DNA of 23,184 nucleotides. Origin: an uncultured Eubacteriales bacterium. Lineage in GTDB: Bacteria > Bacillota > Clostridia > Lachnospirales > Lachnospiraceae. Made by a program: the position numbers and the translations under genes. A model generated the notes under the pieces. The model searched no databases, was not told the DNA's origin, and saw nothing but the letters and a program-made list of their open reading frames with translations. Every line of letters begins with the position of its first letter. Positions within the stretch are counted from its first letter, which is position 1. The DNA is taken from contig CACYBV010000019.1 in the NCBI GenBank assembly GCA_902772745.1, forward strand, positions 1-23,184, given 5' to 3'. Positions 16,504-23,184 of the stretch are shown here, piece by piece.

Positions 16504-17376
16504 ATGAAAATGCTGACATTATTTCTGGATACTGATATGGATATTACTCCGGAGGACGCAGCGGTATACGGCGCAAAGCTGATCTCGATGCCGTACTCTG
16601 TAGACGGGGAGACGGTCTATCCCTATGTGGATTTTGACGTTTTTGATTCCGATGCATTCTATGAGACGCTGAGACAGGGAAAACTCCCGACGACAAGCGC
16701 AATCGGAGAACAGGAGTATGTTAAATATTTTGAGCCGGAATTTGCGAACGGGAACGATATCCTGTATGTGCATTTTTCGGCTGCAATGACCAATACTTTT
16801 GACTTTATGCGCCTCGCGCTCCGGAAGCTTCAGGAAAAATATCCGGAAAGGAAATTCTACGAAATCGATACCAGGGGCATCACGACAATCAGCCGGATCA
16901 TCGGACTCGCTGCGGCGGACCTCTACAGGGAAGGAAAAAGCGCCGAAGAAATCGTCGAATGGGGCAGAACGGAAGTGGACCATTATGCGATGTATTTCAT
17001 GGCGGACGACCTGAAATTCTTCCGCCGTTCCGGACGTGTCAGCGGACTTTCCGCGACCATGGGCAATCTGCTCGGAATCCGCCCGATCATCTATATGAGC
17101 GCGGAAGGCAAGATGGTTTCTGTCGGAAAGGAAAAAGGACGCAGAAAAGCACTTGACCATCTGGCACAGGTTGTTGTAGACTTAGGAGAGGATGTGAAGG
17201 AGCACCGGATCATTATCGGACACACCGGAAACCTCGAACTTGCGAAAGAACTGGCAGCGGCTGTACGCGAAAAAATCGGTGAATGTGAAATCAGTTTCCA
17301 GGCAGTAAATCCGACCGCAGGATCCCACTGCGGACCGGACGGCGTCGGCATTACCTTCCACGCGATACACAGATAA
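16504..17376 (+). CDS. DegV family fatty-acid-binding protein
   Basis: The 290-aa protein spans the whole DegV fold. Characteristic pieces are DTDMDITPEDA at the N-terminus, LPTTSAIGEQEY (the conserved Thr-Ser ligand loop), FFRRSGRVSG and GIRPIIYM in the middle, and HTGNL plus GPDGVGITFH at the C-terminus. Family members bind a fatty acid and, as FakB, present it to the kinase FakA to make acyl-phosphate. The next gene, plsX, handles the same acyl-phosphate pool, which supports a lipid role; no FakA is in the window. ATG 16504 and ATG 16510 are both plausible, since AGGAAAGGGG (16494-16503) runs up to the first. The 110-nt gap upstream has a small hairpin at 16415-16430 without a U tract, and I find no clear promoter. 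Confidence 0.93.
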   Translation: MKMLTLFLDTDMDITPEDAAVYGAKLISMPYSVDGETVYPYVDFDVFDSDAFYETLRQGKLPTTSAIGEQEYVKYFEPEFANGNDILYVHFSAAMTNTFDFMRLALRKLQEKYPERKFYEIDTRGITTISRIIGLAAADLYREGKSAEEIVEWGRTEVDHYAMYFMADDLKFFRRSGRVSGLSATMGNLLGIRPIIYMSAEGKMVSVGKEKGRRKALDHLAQVVVDLGEDVKEHRIIIGHTGNLELAKELAAAVREKIGECEISFQAVNPTAGSHCGPDGVGITFHAIHR

Positions 17377-17454
17377 CTCCCCGGAGCAGCATCGTGGTCA
17401 GAACCGGCGGTTTTCTGTAAGCAGGGAGAAAAGATAGTATTTTTTGGAGAGCAT

Positions 17455-18468
17455 ATGATAAAAATTGTACTGGACTGCTTTGGCGGCGACCGGTCGCCTT
17501 CAGCCAATCTTGACGGCGCGGTGCTCGCGCTCTCCCGGTTTCAGGACCTGTCACTGATCCTGACGGGCGATGAAACGGCGCTGAAGCAGGGCCTTTCAGG
17601 GAAAGACTATGACCGGTCCCGCCTTGAAATCGTTCATGCGCCGGAAGTCATCGGTGTCGACGAAAAACCAACCGACGCGATCCGGCTGAAAAAAGACAGC
17701 TCGATGATGCAGGCCGTGAAACTGCTTCGGGAAAATGAAGATATTGCGGGTATGGTGACGGTCGGCTCCACCGGCGCGATTGTCGCGGCGGCGATGCTCC
17801 GGATAGGAAGACTGAAGAACGTCATCCGTCCGGCCTTCTGCCCGATCATGCCCAAGATTCCGGGCGGCGTTGTCGGCGTCTGCGACAGCGGTGCGAATGT
17901 GGACATCACGCCGGCGCACCTGCAGCAGTTCGCGATCATGGGCAGTTTGTACATGGAGAATGTTCACGGAATCGAAAAACCCCGTGTCGGTCTTCTGAAT
18001 ATCGGTACCGAGGAGGAAAAAGGCGACCAGCTTCGGAAGGAAGCCTATAAGCTTCTCTCAAATACGCCGAACATCAATTTCACCGGAAACATGGAAGCGA
18101 GGGAACTGCTTGCCGGCGGCTATGATCTTGTGGTCTGCGACGGCTTTTCCGGAAATGTCCTTGTGAAAAGTACGGAAGGAACCGCGCTGCAGATGCTCAG
18201 GATGCTGAAATCCCGCATTTACAGCAAAAACATTTACAAGCTCGGGGCGGCGATTATGAAGCCGATGTTCACCGAGATAAAGGAATTCATGAACTACCAG
18301 AACTACGGCGGTTCCGTGATGCTCGGCACCCGGAAGGTGGTTGTCAAAGGCCACGGTTCGAGTGAGGGGACGGCGATCGCAAAGTGCATCGAGCAGGCCC
18401 GTGAGATGCAGGTCAGCTCTCTGGGCGAAAAAATAGAGCAGGAACTTCCGGAATATGTTAAAGGCTGA
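17455..18468 (+). CDS. plsX: Phosphate acyltransferase PlsX
   Basis: The 337-aa protein matches PlsX over its full length. It begins IKIVLDCFGGDRSP (the family's DAMGGD-like start, here DCFGGD), followed by VGSTGAIVAAAMLRIGRL, KIPGGVVGVCDSGANVD, GLLNIGTEEEKG, NFTGNMEARELL, VCDGFSGNVLVKSTEG and VVKGHGSSEGTAIAKCI. PlsX converts acyl-ACP to acyl-phosphate, the donor for PlsY in phospholipid synthesis, at the cytoplasmic side of the membrane. GGAG (17446-17449) lies 5 nt before ATG. It follows degV by 78 nt and precedes acpP by 38 nt, a common lipid arrangement. The rnc and smc genes that often follow plsX-acpP in Firmicutes are absent here. Confidence 0.97.
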   Translation: MIKIVLDCFGGDRSPSANLDGAVLALSRFQDLSLILTGDETALKQGLSGKDYDRSRLEIVHAPEVIGVDEKPTDAIRLKKDSSMMQAVKLLRENEDIAGMVTVGSTGAIVAAAMLRIGRLKNVIRPAFCPIMPKIPGGVVGVCDSGANVDITPAHLQQFAIMGSLYMENVHGIEKPRVGLLNIGTEEEKGDQLRKEAYKLLSNTPNINFTGNMEARELLAGGYDLVVCDGFSGNVLVKSTEGTALQMLRMLKSRIYSKNIYKLGAAIMKPMFTEIKEFMNYQNYGGSVMLGTRKVVVKGHGSSEGTAIAKCIEQAREMQVSSLGEKIEQELPEYVKG

Positions 18469-18506
18469 CAATTCCCTGAGTATTCACAGATAAGAGGAGG
18501 AAAATT

Positions 18507-18737
18507 ATGTTTGACAAAGTAAAAGATATCCTTTCGGAACAGCTTCGCCTGGATCCTGACAGGATTACCCCGGATGCGGAAATCATCGCAGACCTCGGCG
18601 CGGACTCTCTCGATGTCCTGCAGCTTCTGATGACGATCGAAGACGAATACGGTGTCAAGATCCCGGATGAGGAGCTCGAAAACTTCCGTACGGTCAGCGA
18701 TATTGTCGAGTATGTAGAGGCGAATTTCGAGGAATAA
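18507..18737 (+). CDS. acpP: Acyl carrier protein
   Basis: The 76-aa acidic protein has the phosphopantetheine site LGADSLDVLQL, with Ser34 as attachment point, and the typical helix ending IVEYVEANFE. It carries growing acyl chains in fatty acid synthesis and supplies acyl-ACP to PlsX. The ribosome binding site AGAGGAGG is among the strongest in the window, fitting high expression. The gene is 38 nt after plsX and is followed by a strong terminator. Confidence 0.97.
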   Translation: MFDKVKDILSEQLRLDPDRITPDAEIIADLGADSLDVLQLLMTIEDEYGVKIPDEELENFRTVSDIVEYVEANFEE

Positions 18738-18769
18738 GGAAAGCGGACAGGAGATTGTCACGCGAAAAG

Positions 18770-18818
18770 AACAGGAGCCGTTTCTTATTTGGGAAAGAAG
18801 CGGTTCCTGTTTTATTTT
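18770..18818 (+). terminator. Intrinsic terminator of the degV-plsX-acpP group
   Basis: A 17-bp stem (18770-18786 with 18795-18811, two G-U pairs, 8-nt loop) is followed by a T-rich tract TTATTTT. Confidence 0.88.
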
Positions 18819-18821
18819 GGC

Positions 18822-18855
18822 AAAAAAGACCCCGGCGCAGACTGCCGCGCCGGGG
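18822..18855 (-). terminator. Intrinsic terminator of the DUF4349 gene
   Basis: On the minus strand, a perfect 9-bp GC stem CCCCGGCGC/GCGCCGGGG (18855-18847 with 18838-18830, 8-nt loop) is followed by a T-rich tract ending in six Ts (18827-18822). It lies 36 nt after the stop codon. Confidence 0.92.
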
Positions 18856-18890
18856 ATAATAATTGTGAGAGCTTTTTCACAGAGCGCCGA

Positions 18891-20123
18891 TCACTGCGCT
18901 GTTCCTCCCGCGTCATTCTGCATAAAGGTTCCGTTCAGAACAGAAGTCCTTTCCGGAGCCGGAGGATTTACCGGAGCCGCATAGCCGGCCGGTGCTCCGG
19001 GAGTAATCGGAGCAGGTCCCATCGGCCCCACCGGACCTGCGGGAGCAGGCATCACCGGGGGAAAACCGGGCGTCTGGGGATAAACCGCCGCATTCTCCGC
19101 AGCCTTTTCCGCTTTTTTCTTCCTGGCGCGCTTCACGCTCTTCAGCACGATTACAAGGACCGCGACCGAGATGCCGCCGATGATGAGAAGGATCGGACCG
19201 GCCTCAATCAGGAAGAACAGGACGCCTTCGAGGAATCCGGTAATGTTGCTCCAGGAATTCTTAAGGGCGTTTCTAAGCCGGTCGCCGAAGGTCTGGACCT
19301 TCTTCGGCTCGACCTCGGGGGTGAATTCCAGGACCTCGCGGACATTTAAGTTGACCGTGGAATACGCGACATCCGTATCCATCTCGGAAAGAAGGTTTTT
19401 CAGGATCTGGAGTTCATTCTGCACCTCGGTCAGGCGGTACTCGATCTGGAGCATTTCGTCGATGGTTTCCGCCTGCTCCATCATTTCAAGAAGGCGCTCT
19501 TCCTGGATTTCGAGAGACTTGACCGTGGTCTCGGTTTCGCTGTAGCGGCGGGTGATGTTCTCTACGTTCTGTTCGGAACGGGTTACTTTCCCGAAGCCGT
19601 CCATCCCCGAAAGGAAGTCGCGGTAATATTGGGAAGGAATCCGGACGACGATGTAAGCCTGAAGCGTTCCGCTTTTCTTTTCGTAGCTTGTATAATACCA
19701 GTCGCTTGCAGAGTCGGTGTAGGTTTCGCGCTCAATGATCCCGCCGTATTTCTGGATCAGTTCACGGATCGAAGCGATGGTCTTTTCATACTCCGTCGTC
19801 TCCATGTCCATATTGCAGGTGTAGACGAGCTTTTCGTCGAGAGTTGCCGCCGGAATGTCCCTGCCCTGTTCGTCACGGGTTTCACTGTAACTGCCGCCGT
19901 CCTGGAAGGCATTGGCTTTTCCCGCGGAATAATCATCAGAAGTCGCGTACTCCGGATATTCCTCTTCGTCGTAATATTCACGGGCAGCGGATGTTTCCGC
20001 TGTATAACGGGGCTCGCTGTCACTGCTGCTGTTTTTCCTTGCAGAACCTGAGCAGGCGTACTGGCAAAGCACAAGGGCGAGCGCGGTGACTGCCATCAGA
20101 ATTTTCAACCACTTCTTCTTCAT
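18891..20123 (-). CDS. DUF4349 membrane protein with proline-rich C-terminal tail
   Basis: The 410-aa protein begins with a signal-like segment (MKKKWLKILMAVTALALVL) and Cys at 20 and 24; the context QYAC-SGS could be a weak lipobox. Next come an acidic Tyr/Ser/Asp-rich stretch (about 30-90) and the DUF4349 domain (about 93-265), with a predicted coiled coil at about 193-250 (repeats of Glu/Leu/Met). A transmembrane segment follows (about 300-328), then a Lys/Arg cluster (KSVKRARKKKAEK). The final 70 residues are rich in Pro, Gly and Ala, with GPVGPMGPAPITPG. By the positive-inside rule the coiled coil is outside and the proline-rich tail inside. DUF4349 has no firmly assigned function; envelope sensing or scaffolding is a guess. 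The start has GAGGAGGAA upstream and the gene has its own terminator. Confidence 0.88.
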   Translation of the reverse strand: MKKKWLKILMAVTALALVLCQYACSGSARKNSSSDSEPRYTAETSAAREYYDEEEYPEYATSDDYSAGKANAFQDGGSYSETRDEQGRDIPAATLDEKLVYTCNMDMETTEYEKTIASIRELIQKYGGIIERETYTDSASDWYYTSYEKKSGTLQAYIVVRIPSQYYRDFLSGMDGFGKVTRSEQNVENITRRYSETETTVKSLEIQEERLLEMMEQAETIDEMLQIEYRLTEVQNELQILKNLLSEMDTDVAYSTVNLNVREVLEFTPEVEPKKVQTFGDRLRNALKNSWSNITGFLEGVLFFLIEAGPILLIIGGISVAVLVIVLKSVKRARKKKAEKAAENAAVYPQTPGFPPVMPAPAGPVGPMGPAPITPGAPAGYAAPVNPPAPERTSVLNGTFMQNDAGGTAQ

Positions 20124-20224
20124 GTTCGTTCCTCCTCATAATCGGTGATATCCGCGGCAATATGCGTATGCACCGCGGTCACTTTTTCCCTTTGCACATA
20201 GAGACAGAAAATAGTGAATACCGG

Positions 20225-20252
20225 TTGCAAAGAATTTAAAAATAAATATAAT
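20225..20252 (+). promoter_or_regulatory. Sigma-A-type promoter for the AlkZ-like/fumarase group
   Basis: -35 TTGCAA (20225-20230), 16-nt spacer, -10 TATAAT (20247-20252). It gives a leader of about 40 nt. The surrounding 175-nt intergenic stretch is AT-rich on this side. I could not settle a promoter for the divergent DUF4349 gene. Confidence 0.65.
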
Positions 20253-20298
20253 GTAAATGATCAGTTAAGAAATTCCGGCTTTATAAGGAGATGAGACG

Positions 20299-21390
20299 AT
20301 GCTTGATTTTACGATTCGGACAAAACAGGATCTCATTGACGCGGTGGAGCGCTTCGGAATCCTTCCGCTTTTCAGGAATCCGCTTCCGGGTTTTTCGGTC
20401 GAGGAGCATGCGGATCCCTCCGTCTGGTTTTCGGAGGACCCGGGCGTCTGGGAATGGAAAGGCCCGGTGATCAGGGAGACCGGCTGCGCTTACGGAAAGT
20501 TCCTGGGGAACAAGGCGGTTTTTATCAGCAGGGACTGGTTTCCGGACTTTGCGAACTGGCGCAGGGACGGATATGATTTTGACGCGCGTTTTGATGACGA
20601 GCTGGCGCCGTATCGGGACAAGGTGCTCTATGATCTTCTCGACCGAATGGCGCCGGTACTTTCCCGTGACCTGAAAAAGGAAGGCGGTTATAATAAGAAG
20701 GAAAACACCGGCTTTGATACAATTGTGACCCGGCTGCAGACGCAGTGCTATATCCTGACAAGCGATTTTGTCTACATGAAAGACAAACACGGCCAGCCTT
20801 ACGGATGGGGTGTTGCGGAGTATTCGACACCCGAGAGGTTCATGGGAACAGCATTTACGGACCGGGTATACCAGTGTGAGCCGGAGGAATCATACCGAAA
20901 AATTCTTTCCTATATTATGTCTCTGGTGCCGGGTCAGGACCAGAAAACCGTGGAGAAGTTCCTCAGGAGCACGGCAGGGCCTGTCCGCGAGTCCGGACGC
21001 AGGCTCTGGCTTGTCCCCAGCAACCCGAAGTATTTCGACATCATTCGGGCTTTCCGGGAGCGGGACGAGATTGAATGGAAGCAGGGGAATGACAATATAC
21101 GGCCGGGCGACATCGCCTATATGTACCTCGGGCTGCCGTATTCCGCAATCCTGTACCGATGTGAAGTGACGGAGACAGATATCCCGTATTTCGGGAAAAG
21201 CGAGCATGTGAACCTGAAAAAACTGATGAAGATCCGGAAGCTTCAGGAATATCCGCGGGATTTTGCGACGCTTCATAAGATGAAGGCATACAATGTCACA
21301 ACCGTCCGTTCTGCGAGATTCATGCCGGAAGACCTTGCGGCGGATTTGGATCTCGGGAAGCTTCGGGCAGAAGAACCCGGAAAGAAATGA
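20299..21390 (+). CDS. AlkZ-related protein with C-terminal EVE/PUA-like domain
   Basis: The 363-aa protein has two parts. Residues about 5-225 resemble AlkZ-related (YcaQ-type) proteins as I recall them: GILPLFRNPLPGFSVEEH, WFPDFANWRRDGYDFDARFDD and YGWGVAEYSTPE. LQTQC at 146-150 contains a Q-x-Q (Q147, Q149) like the catalytic QxQ of AlkZ DNA glycosylases, but its equivalence is unproven. Residues about 235-345 look like an EVE/PUA-like fold: RLWLVPSNPKYFDI, EIEWKQG, RPGDIAYMYLG and AILYRCEVTETDIPY. EVE domains read modified bases in DNA or RNA. A role in recognising or removing modified bases is therefore possible, but inferred. AAGGAG lies 8 nt before ATG. fumA follows after 29 nt, so they are probably co-transcribed without a clear functional link. 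Confidence 0.6.
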   Translation: MLDFTIRTKQDLIDAVERFGILPLFRNPLPGFSVEEHADPSVWFSEDPGVWEWKGPVIRETGCAYGKFLGNKAVFISRDWFPDFANWRRDGYDFDARFDDELAPYRDKVLYDLLDRMAPVLSRDLKKEGGYNKKENTGFDTIVTRLQTQCYILTSDFVYMKDKHGQPYGWGVAEYSTPERFMGTAFTDRVYQCEPEESYRKILSYIMSLVPGQDQKTVEKFLRSTAGPVRESGRRLWLVPSNPKYFDIIRAFRERDEIEWKQGNDNIRPGDIAYMYLGLPYSAILYRCEVTETDIPYFGKSEHVNLKKLMKIRKLQEYPRDFATLHKMKAYNVTTVRSARFMPEDLAADLDLGKLRAEEPGKK

Positions 21391-21419
21391 CGGATGAACG
21401 CCTGAAAGGAGAGCAGAAG

Positions 21420-22271
21420 ATGCGAGAGATAGACTGCGGAAACATCACAAAAACCGTTGCCGAAATGTGCATTTCCGCCAATAAAATCCTTTCCCCGGAG
21501 GTGGAGAACCTGGTGCGCTCCGCGAAGGATCGGGAGGAAACAGAACTCGGAAGGCATATCCTTCGCCAGATTGAAAAAAACCTTGATATAGCCCGGGAGC
21601 GGGACCTCCCGATCTGTCAGGATACGGGGATGGCGGTTTTCTTTGTCGAACTGGGGCAGGAAGTGCATATCACAGGCGGCGCGCTGACGGAGGCAATCAA
21701 CGAAGGCGTCCGCAGGGGCTACACAGAAGGGTATCTCAGAAAATCCGTTGTCGGCGATCCGGTGGAACGCGTGAATACCGGCGATAATACGCCCGCAGTG
21801 ATCCATTATGATATCGTTCCGGGCGACGGATTCACGATCTCGATGATGGCAAAAGGTGCGGGTTCGGAAAACAAGAGCCGCGTATTTCTGCTGAAACCGT
21901 CGGACGGAATCGAAGGGATCAAAAATGCGGTCCTGACGGCTGTCCGTGACGCCGGCGCGGATTCCTGCCCGCCGATGTTCATCGGCGTCGGGATCGGAGG
22001 GACTTTTGAAAAATGCGCAATTCTCGCGAAAAAGGCCCTTTTCGGAGGAATGACTGAAGAAGCGGATGACAATCGCCCAAAATGGACCAGGGCGCTGGAA
22101 AAGGAACTTTTATCGGAAATAAACACCCTTCCGATCGGTCCGGCGGGTCTCGGCGGTTCGGTTACTGCGCTTTCTCTAAGAATCGAGGCTTACGCGACGC
22201 ATATCGCAAGCCTGCCTGTTGCAGTCAATACCTGCTGCCATGTCAACCGACACATTATGAGGAGGCTGTAG
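21420..22271 (+). CDS. Fumarate hydratase (or tartrate dehydratase) alpha subunit
   Basis: Translation from ATG 21420 gives 283 aa, the usual size for the alpha subunit of class I iron-sulfur hydro-lyases; AAAGGAG (21405-21411) lies 8 nt upstream. An earlier in-frame ATG at 21387 overlaps the preceding gene and adds a poorly fitting MTDERLKGEQK. Cysteines expected to hold the [4Fe-4S] cluster are visible in ICQDTGM, DSCPPMFIGVGIGG and NTCCHVNRH. The enzyme interconverts fumarate and malate and is oxygen-sensitive, fitting an anaerobe; tartrate dehydratase has the same architecture and cannot be excluded. The beta subunit follows after 3 nt, with its ribosome binding site inside this gene. Confidence 0.93.
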   Translation: MREIDCGNITKTVAEMCISANKILSPEVENLVRSAKDREETELGRHILRQIEKNLDIARERDLPICQDTGMAVFFVELGQEVHITGGALTEAINEGVRRGYTEGYLRKSVVGDPVERVNTGDNTPAVIHYDIVPGDGFTISMMAKGAGSENKSRVFLLKPSDGIEGIKNAVLTAVRDAGADSCPPMFIGVGIGGTFEKCAILAKKALFGGMTEEADDNRPKWTRALEKELLSEINTLPIGPAGLGGSVTALSLRIEAYATHIASLPVAVNTCCHVNRHIMRRL

Positions 22272-22274
22272 ATC

Positions 22275-22802
22275 ATGGAGTATCATCTGAATCTTCCATT
22301 AAAGAAAGAAGACATCGAAAAACTCCGCGTCGGGGACTTTGTGTATCTCAGCGGGCCGATGCTTGCGGCGCGGGATGCGGCGCACAAAAGACTTACGGAA
22401 ACGCTCGCCCGGGGAGAATCGCTTCCTGTGGACATTGACGGAATGGCGGTTTATTATATGGGGCCGACGCCGGCGCCTCCGGGGCGCGTGATCGGCGCTG
22501 CGGGCCCGACGACCGCCGGCCGGATGGACGCGTATGCACCGGCACTCCTGGACCTCGGCCTGAAAGTCATGATCGGAAAGGGCAGGCGGAATCCGGCGGT
22601 AAAGGATGCGATTGTCCGGAACGAGGCGCTCTATCTTGCGGCGATCGGCGGGGCAGGCGCGCTGCTCTCGGAGTGCATTCAGTCTTCCGAAGTCCTGGCG
22701 TATGAAGACCTTGGCCCCGAGGCGGTACGGCTTCTTTTCGTGAAGGAATTCCCCGCGATTGTCGCGATCGATTCGTCGGGAAATGATATCTATCAATACT
22801 GA
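22275..22802 (+). CDS. Fumarate hydratase (or tartrate dehydratase) beta subunit
   Basis: The 175-aa protein matches the beta subunit of two-part class I fumarases. Visible are LRVGDFVYLSGPMLAARDAAHKR, YYMGPTPAPPGRVIGAAGPTTAGRMD and MIGKGRRN near the middle, and a C-terminal EDLGPEAVRLLFVKEFPAIV. It completes the active site with the alpha subunit encoded 3 nt upstream. AGGAGG (22260-22265) inside the alpha gene lies 9 nt before ATG, so the pair is tightly coupled. Confidence 0.94.
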   Translation: MEYHLNLPLKKEDIEKLRVGDFVYLSGPMLAARDAAHKRLTETLARGESLPVDIDGMAVYYMGPTPAPPGRVIGAAGPTTAGRMDAYAPALLDLGLKVMIGKGRRNPAVKDAIVRNEALYLAAIGGAGALLSECIQSSEVLAYEDLGPEAVRLLFVKEFPAIVAIDSSGNDIYQY

Positions 22803-22840
22803 AAACCGGCAGGCGCGGACTGTGGCGCCCGCTCCGGTTT
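22803..22840 (+). terminator. Possible terminator hairpin after the fumarase genes
   Basis: Outer stem AAACCGG/CCGGTTT (22803-22809 with 22834-22840) and inner stem GGCGC/GCGCC (22812-22816 with 22825-22829). The U tract is poor (TTTCTGTC), so this is a weak terminator at best. Confidence 0.45.
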
Positions 22841-22977
22841 CTGTCAGAATTGACCGAAGAATTATGCGCGCCGCTTTGCTTCGGGCAATTTTACACAAAA
22901 GCCTTGTGTTTCGAAAGACGCGCGACAACAAGATGTAGTGGGTGTCTGAAAGCCTTGAAAATGCTGGAAAAATTTCG
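22841..22977. other. Non-coding stretch without clear features
   Basis: No convincing gene. Small inverted repeats are present: CCGAAG/CTTCGG (22854-22859 with 22879-22884) and ACACAA/TTGTGT (22893-22898 with 22904-22909). A small RNA is possible but not supported beyond this. Confidence 0.3.
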
Positions 22978-23007
22978 AAAAAACCGGTTGACAAAACCGG
23001 TTTTTTT
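22978..23007. terminator. Terminator-like hairpin overlapping the tRNA promoter
   Basis: A perfect 12-bp stem AAAAAACCGGTT/AACCGGTTTTTT (22978-22989 with 22995-23006) around GACAA, with A and T tracts on both flanks. It could stop transcription from either side. The -35 box of the tRNA promoter (22988-22993) lies across the end of the left arm and the loop. Confidence 0.55.
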
Positions 23008-23016
23008 GATTATAAT
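22988..23016 (+). promoter_or_regulatory. Perfect consensus sigma-A promoter for tRNA-Ser
   Basis: -35 TTGACA (22988-22993), 17-nt spacer, -10 TATAAT (23011-23016), both exact consensus. The predicted start is near 23023, about 76 nt before the tRNA. The strength fits a stable RNA gene. Confidence 0.9.
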
Positions 23017-23023
23017 GGCGAAG

Positions 23024-23043
23024 CACTCTCGAACAGGAGAGTG
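23024..23043 (+). other. Hairpin at the 5' end of the tRNA precursor
   Basis: CACTCTC/GAGAGTG, a perfect 7-bp stem with loop GAACAG, starts right at the predicted transcription start. It may stabilise the precursor or guide processing; no U tract follows. Confidence 0.5.
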
Positions 23044-23098
23044 TATGTGTTTCTTTGAAAGTCGAAAAACCGAAGTCTTTGTGGCAGGACCTTTTCAT

Positions 23099-23184
23099 GG
23101 AGAAGTACTCAAGTGGCTGAAGAGGCGCCCCTGCTAAGGGTGTAGACCGTTTGCGCGGTGCGCGGGTTCAAATCCCGCCTTCTC
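23099..23184 (+). tRNA. tRNA-Ser (anticodon GCU), 3' end cut by the window
   Basis: The 5' acceptor strand GGAGAAG (23099-23105) pairs with CTTCTC at the window end; the last acceptor base, discriminator and any CCA lie outside. The anticodon stem CGCCC/GGGTG encloses loop CTGCTAA with anticodon GCT (23133-23135), reading AGC and AGU. A long variable arm (about 23143-23159) is typical of serine tRNAs. The T arm GCGGG/CCCGC with TTCAAAT (23162-23178) is intact. Confidence 0.96.

Noticed and set aside
20152..20178. Two CCGCGG sites (20152-20157 and 20173-20178) as an operator for the DUF4349 gene
   Set aside because: Each site is palindromic alone, but the sequence between them does not extend the symmetry, so the evidence is too thin in a GC-rich genome.
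22850..23137. Small open frames across the tRNA leader on both strands
   Set aside because: They run through the promoter, hairpins and the tRNA itself, and their Cys/Arg-rich products look random.

Overview
This 23.2 kb window looks like chromosomal DNA of a fairly GC-rich member of the Clostridia, most likely Lachnospiraceae-like. The evidence is an AddAB recombination nuclease, DegV-PlsX-AcpP lipid genes, a two-subunit iron-sulfur fumarase, strong AGGAGG-type ribosome binding sites, several TTG starts, and sigma-A-type promoters. I see no phage, transposon, CRISPR array or rRNA. This placement is an inference from gene content, not a database result.

Layout. (1) 1-2243: the 3' part of a secreted SH3/amidase cell-wall hydrolase, then an unrecognised 215-aa protein, closed by a long bidirectional terminator. 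(2) 2369-3562, minus strand: an iron-dependent alcohol dehydrogenase of the butanol dehydrogenase type, divergent from (3) 3829-12033: a four-gene operon (small lipoprotein, addB, addA, SanA/YdcF-like membrane protein) with tight or overlapping junctions and a near-consensus promoter. (4) 12134-16393: glucose-1-phosphate cytidylyltransferase, a GH36 alpha-galactosidase, and a 404-aa protein that I read as a shortened amylosucrase-like GH13 pseudoenzyme, coupled to the alpha-galactosidase by a TAAATG junction. (5) 16504-18737: DegV (fatty-acid binding), PlsX and acyl carrier protein, a phospholipid-precursor cluster ending in a strong terminator. (6) 18891-20123, minus strand: a membrane-anchored DUF4349 protein with an odd proline-rich tail. 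(7) 20299-22802: an AlkZ-related/EVE-like two-domain protein followed by the alpha and beta subunits of a class I fumarase/tartrate dehydratase. (8) 22803-23184: a non-coding stretch with hairpins and a perfect consensus promoter driving a tRNA-Ser(GCU), cut by the window end.

The most unusual item is the degenerate amylosucrase homologue at 15179-16393. It keeps the N-terminal helical domain, part of the barrel and the C-terminal beta domain, but has lost the nucleophile, the acid/base and two long stretches of the barrel. Its intact frame, good ribosome binding site and coupling to the alpha-galactosidase suggest a kept non-catalytic role, perhaps sugar sensing or a partner of the alpha-galactosidase. 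Other points of interest are the AlkZ-like/EVE-like fusion, an AddB whose Walker A lysine-threonine motif is degenerate, and a tRNA promoter whose -35 box lies in the loop region of a terminator-like hairpin.
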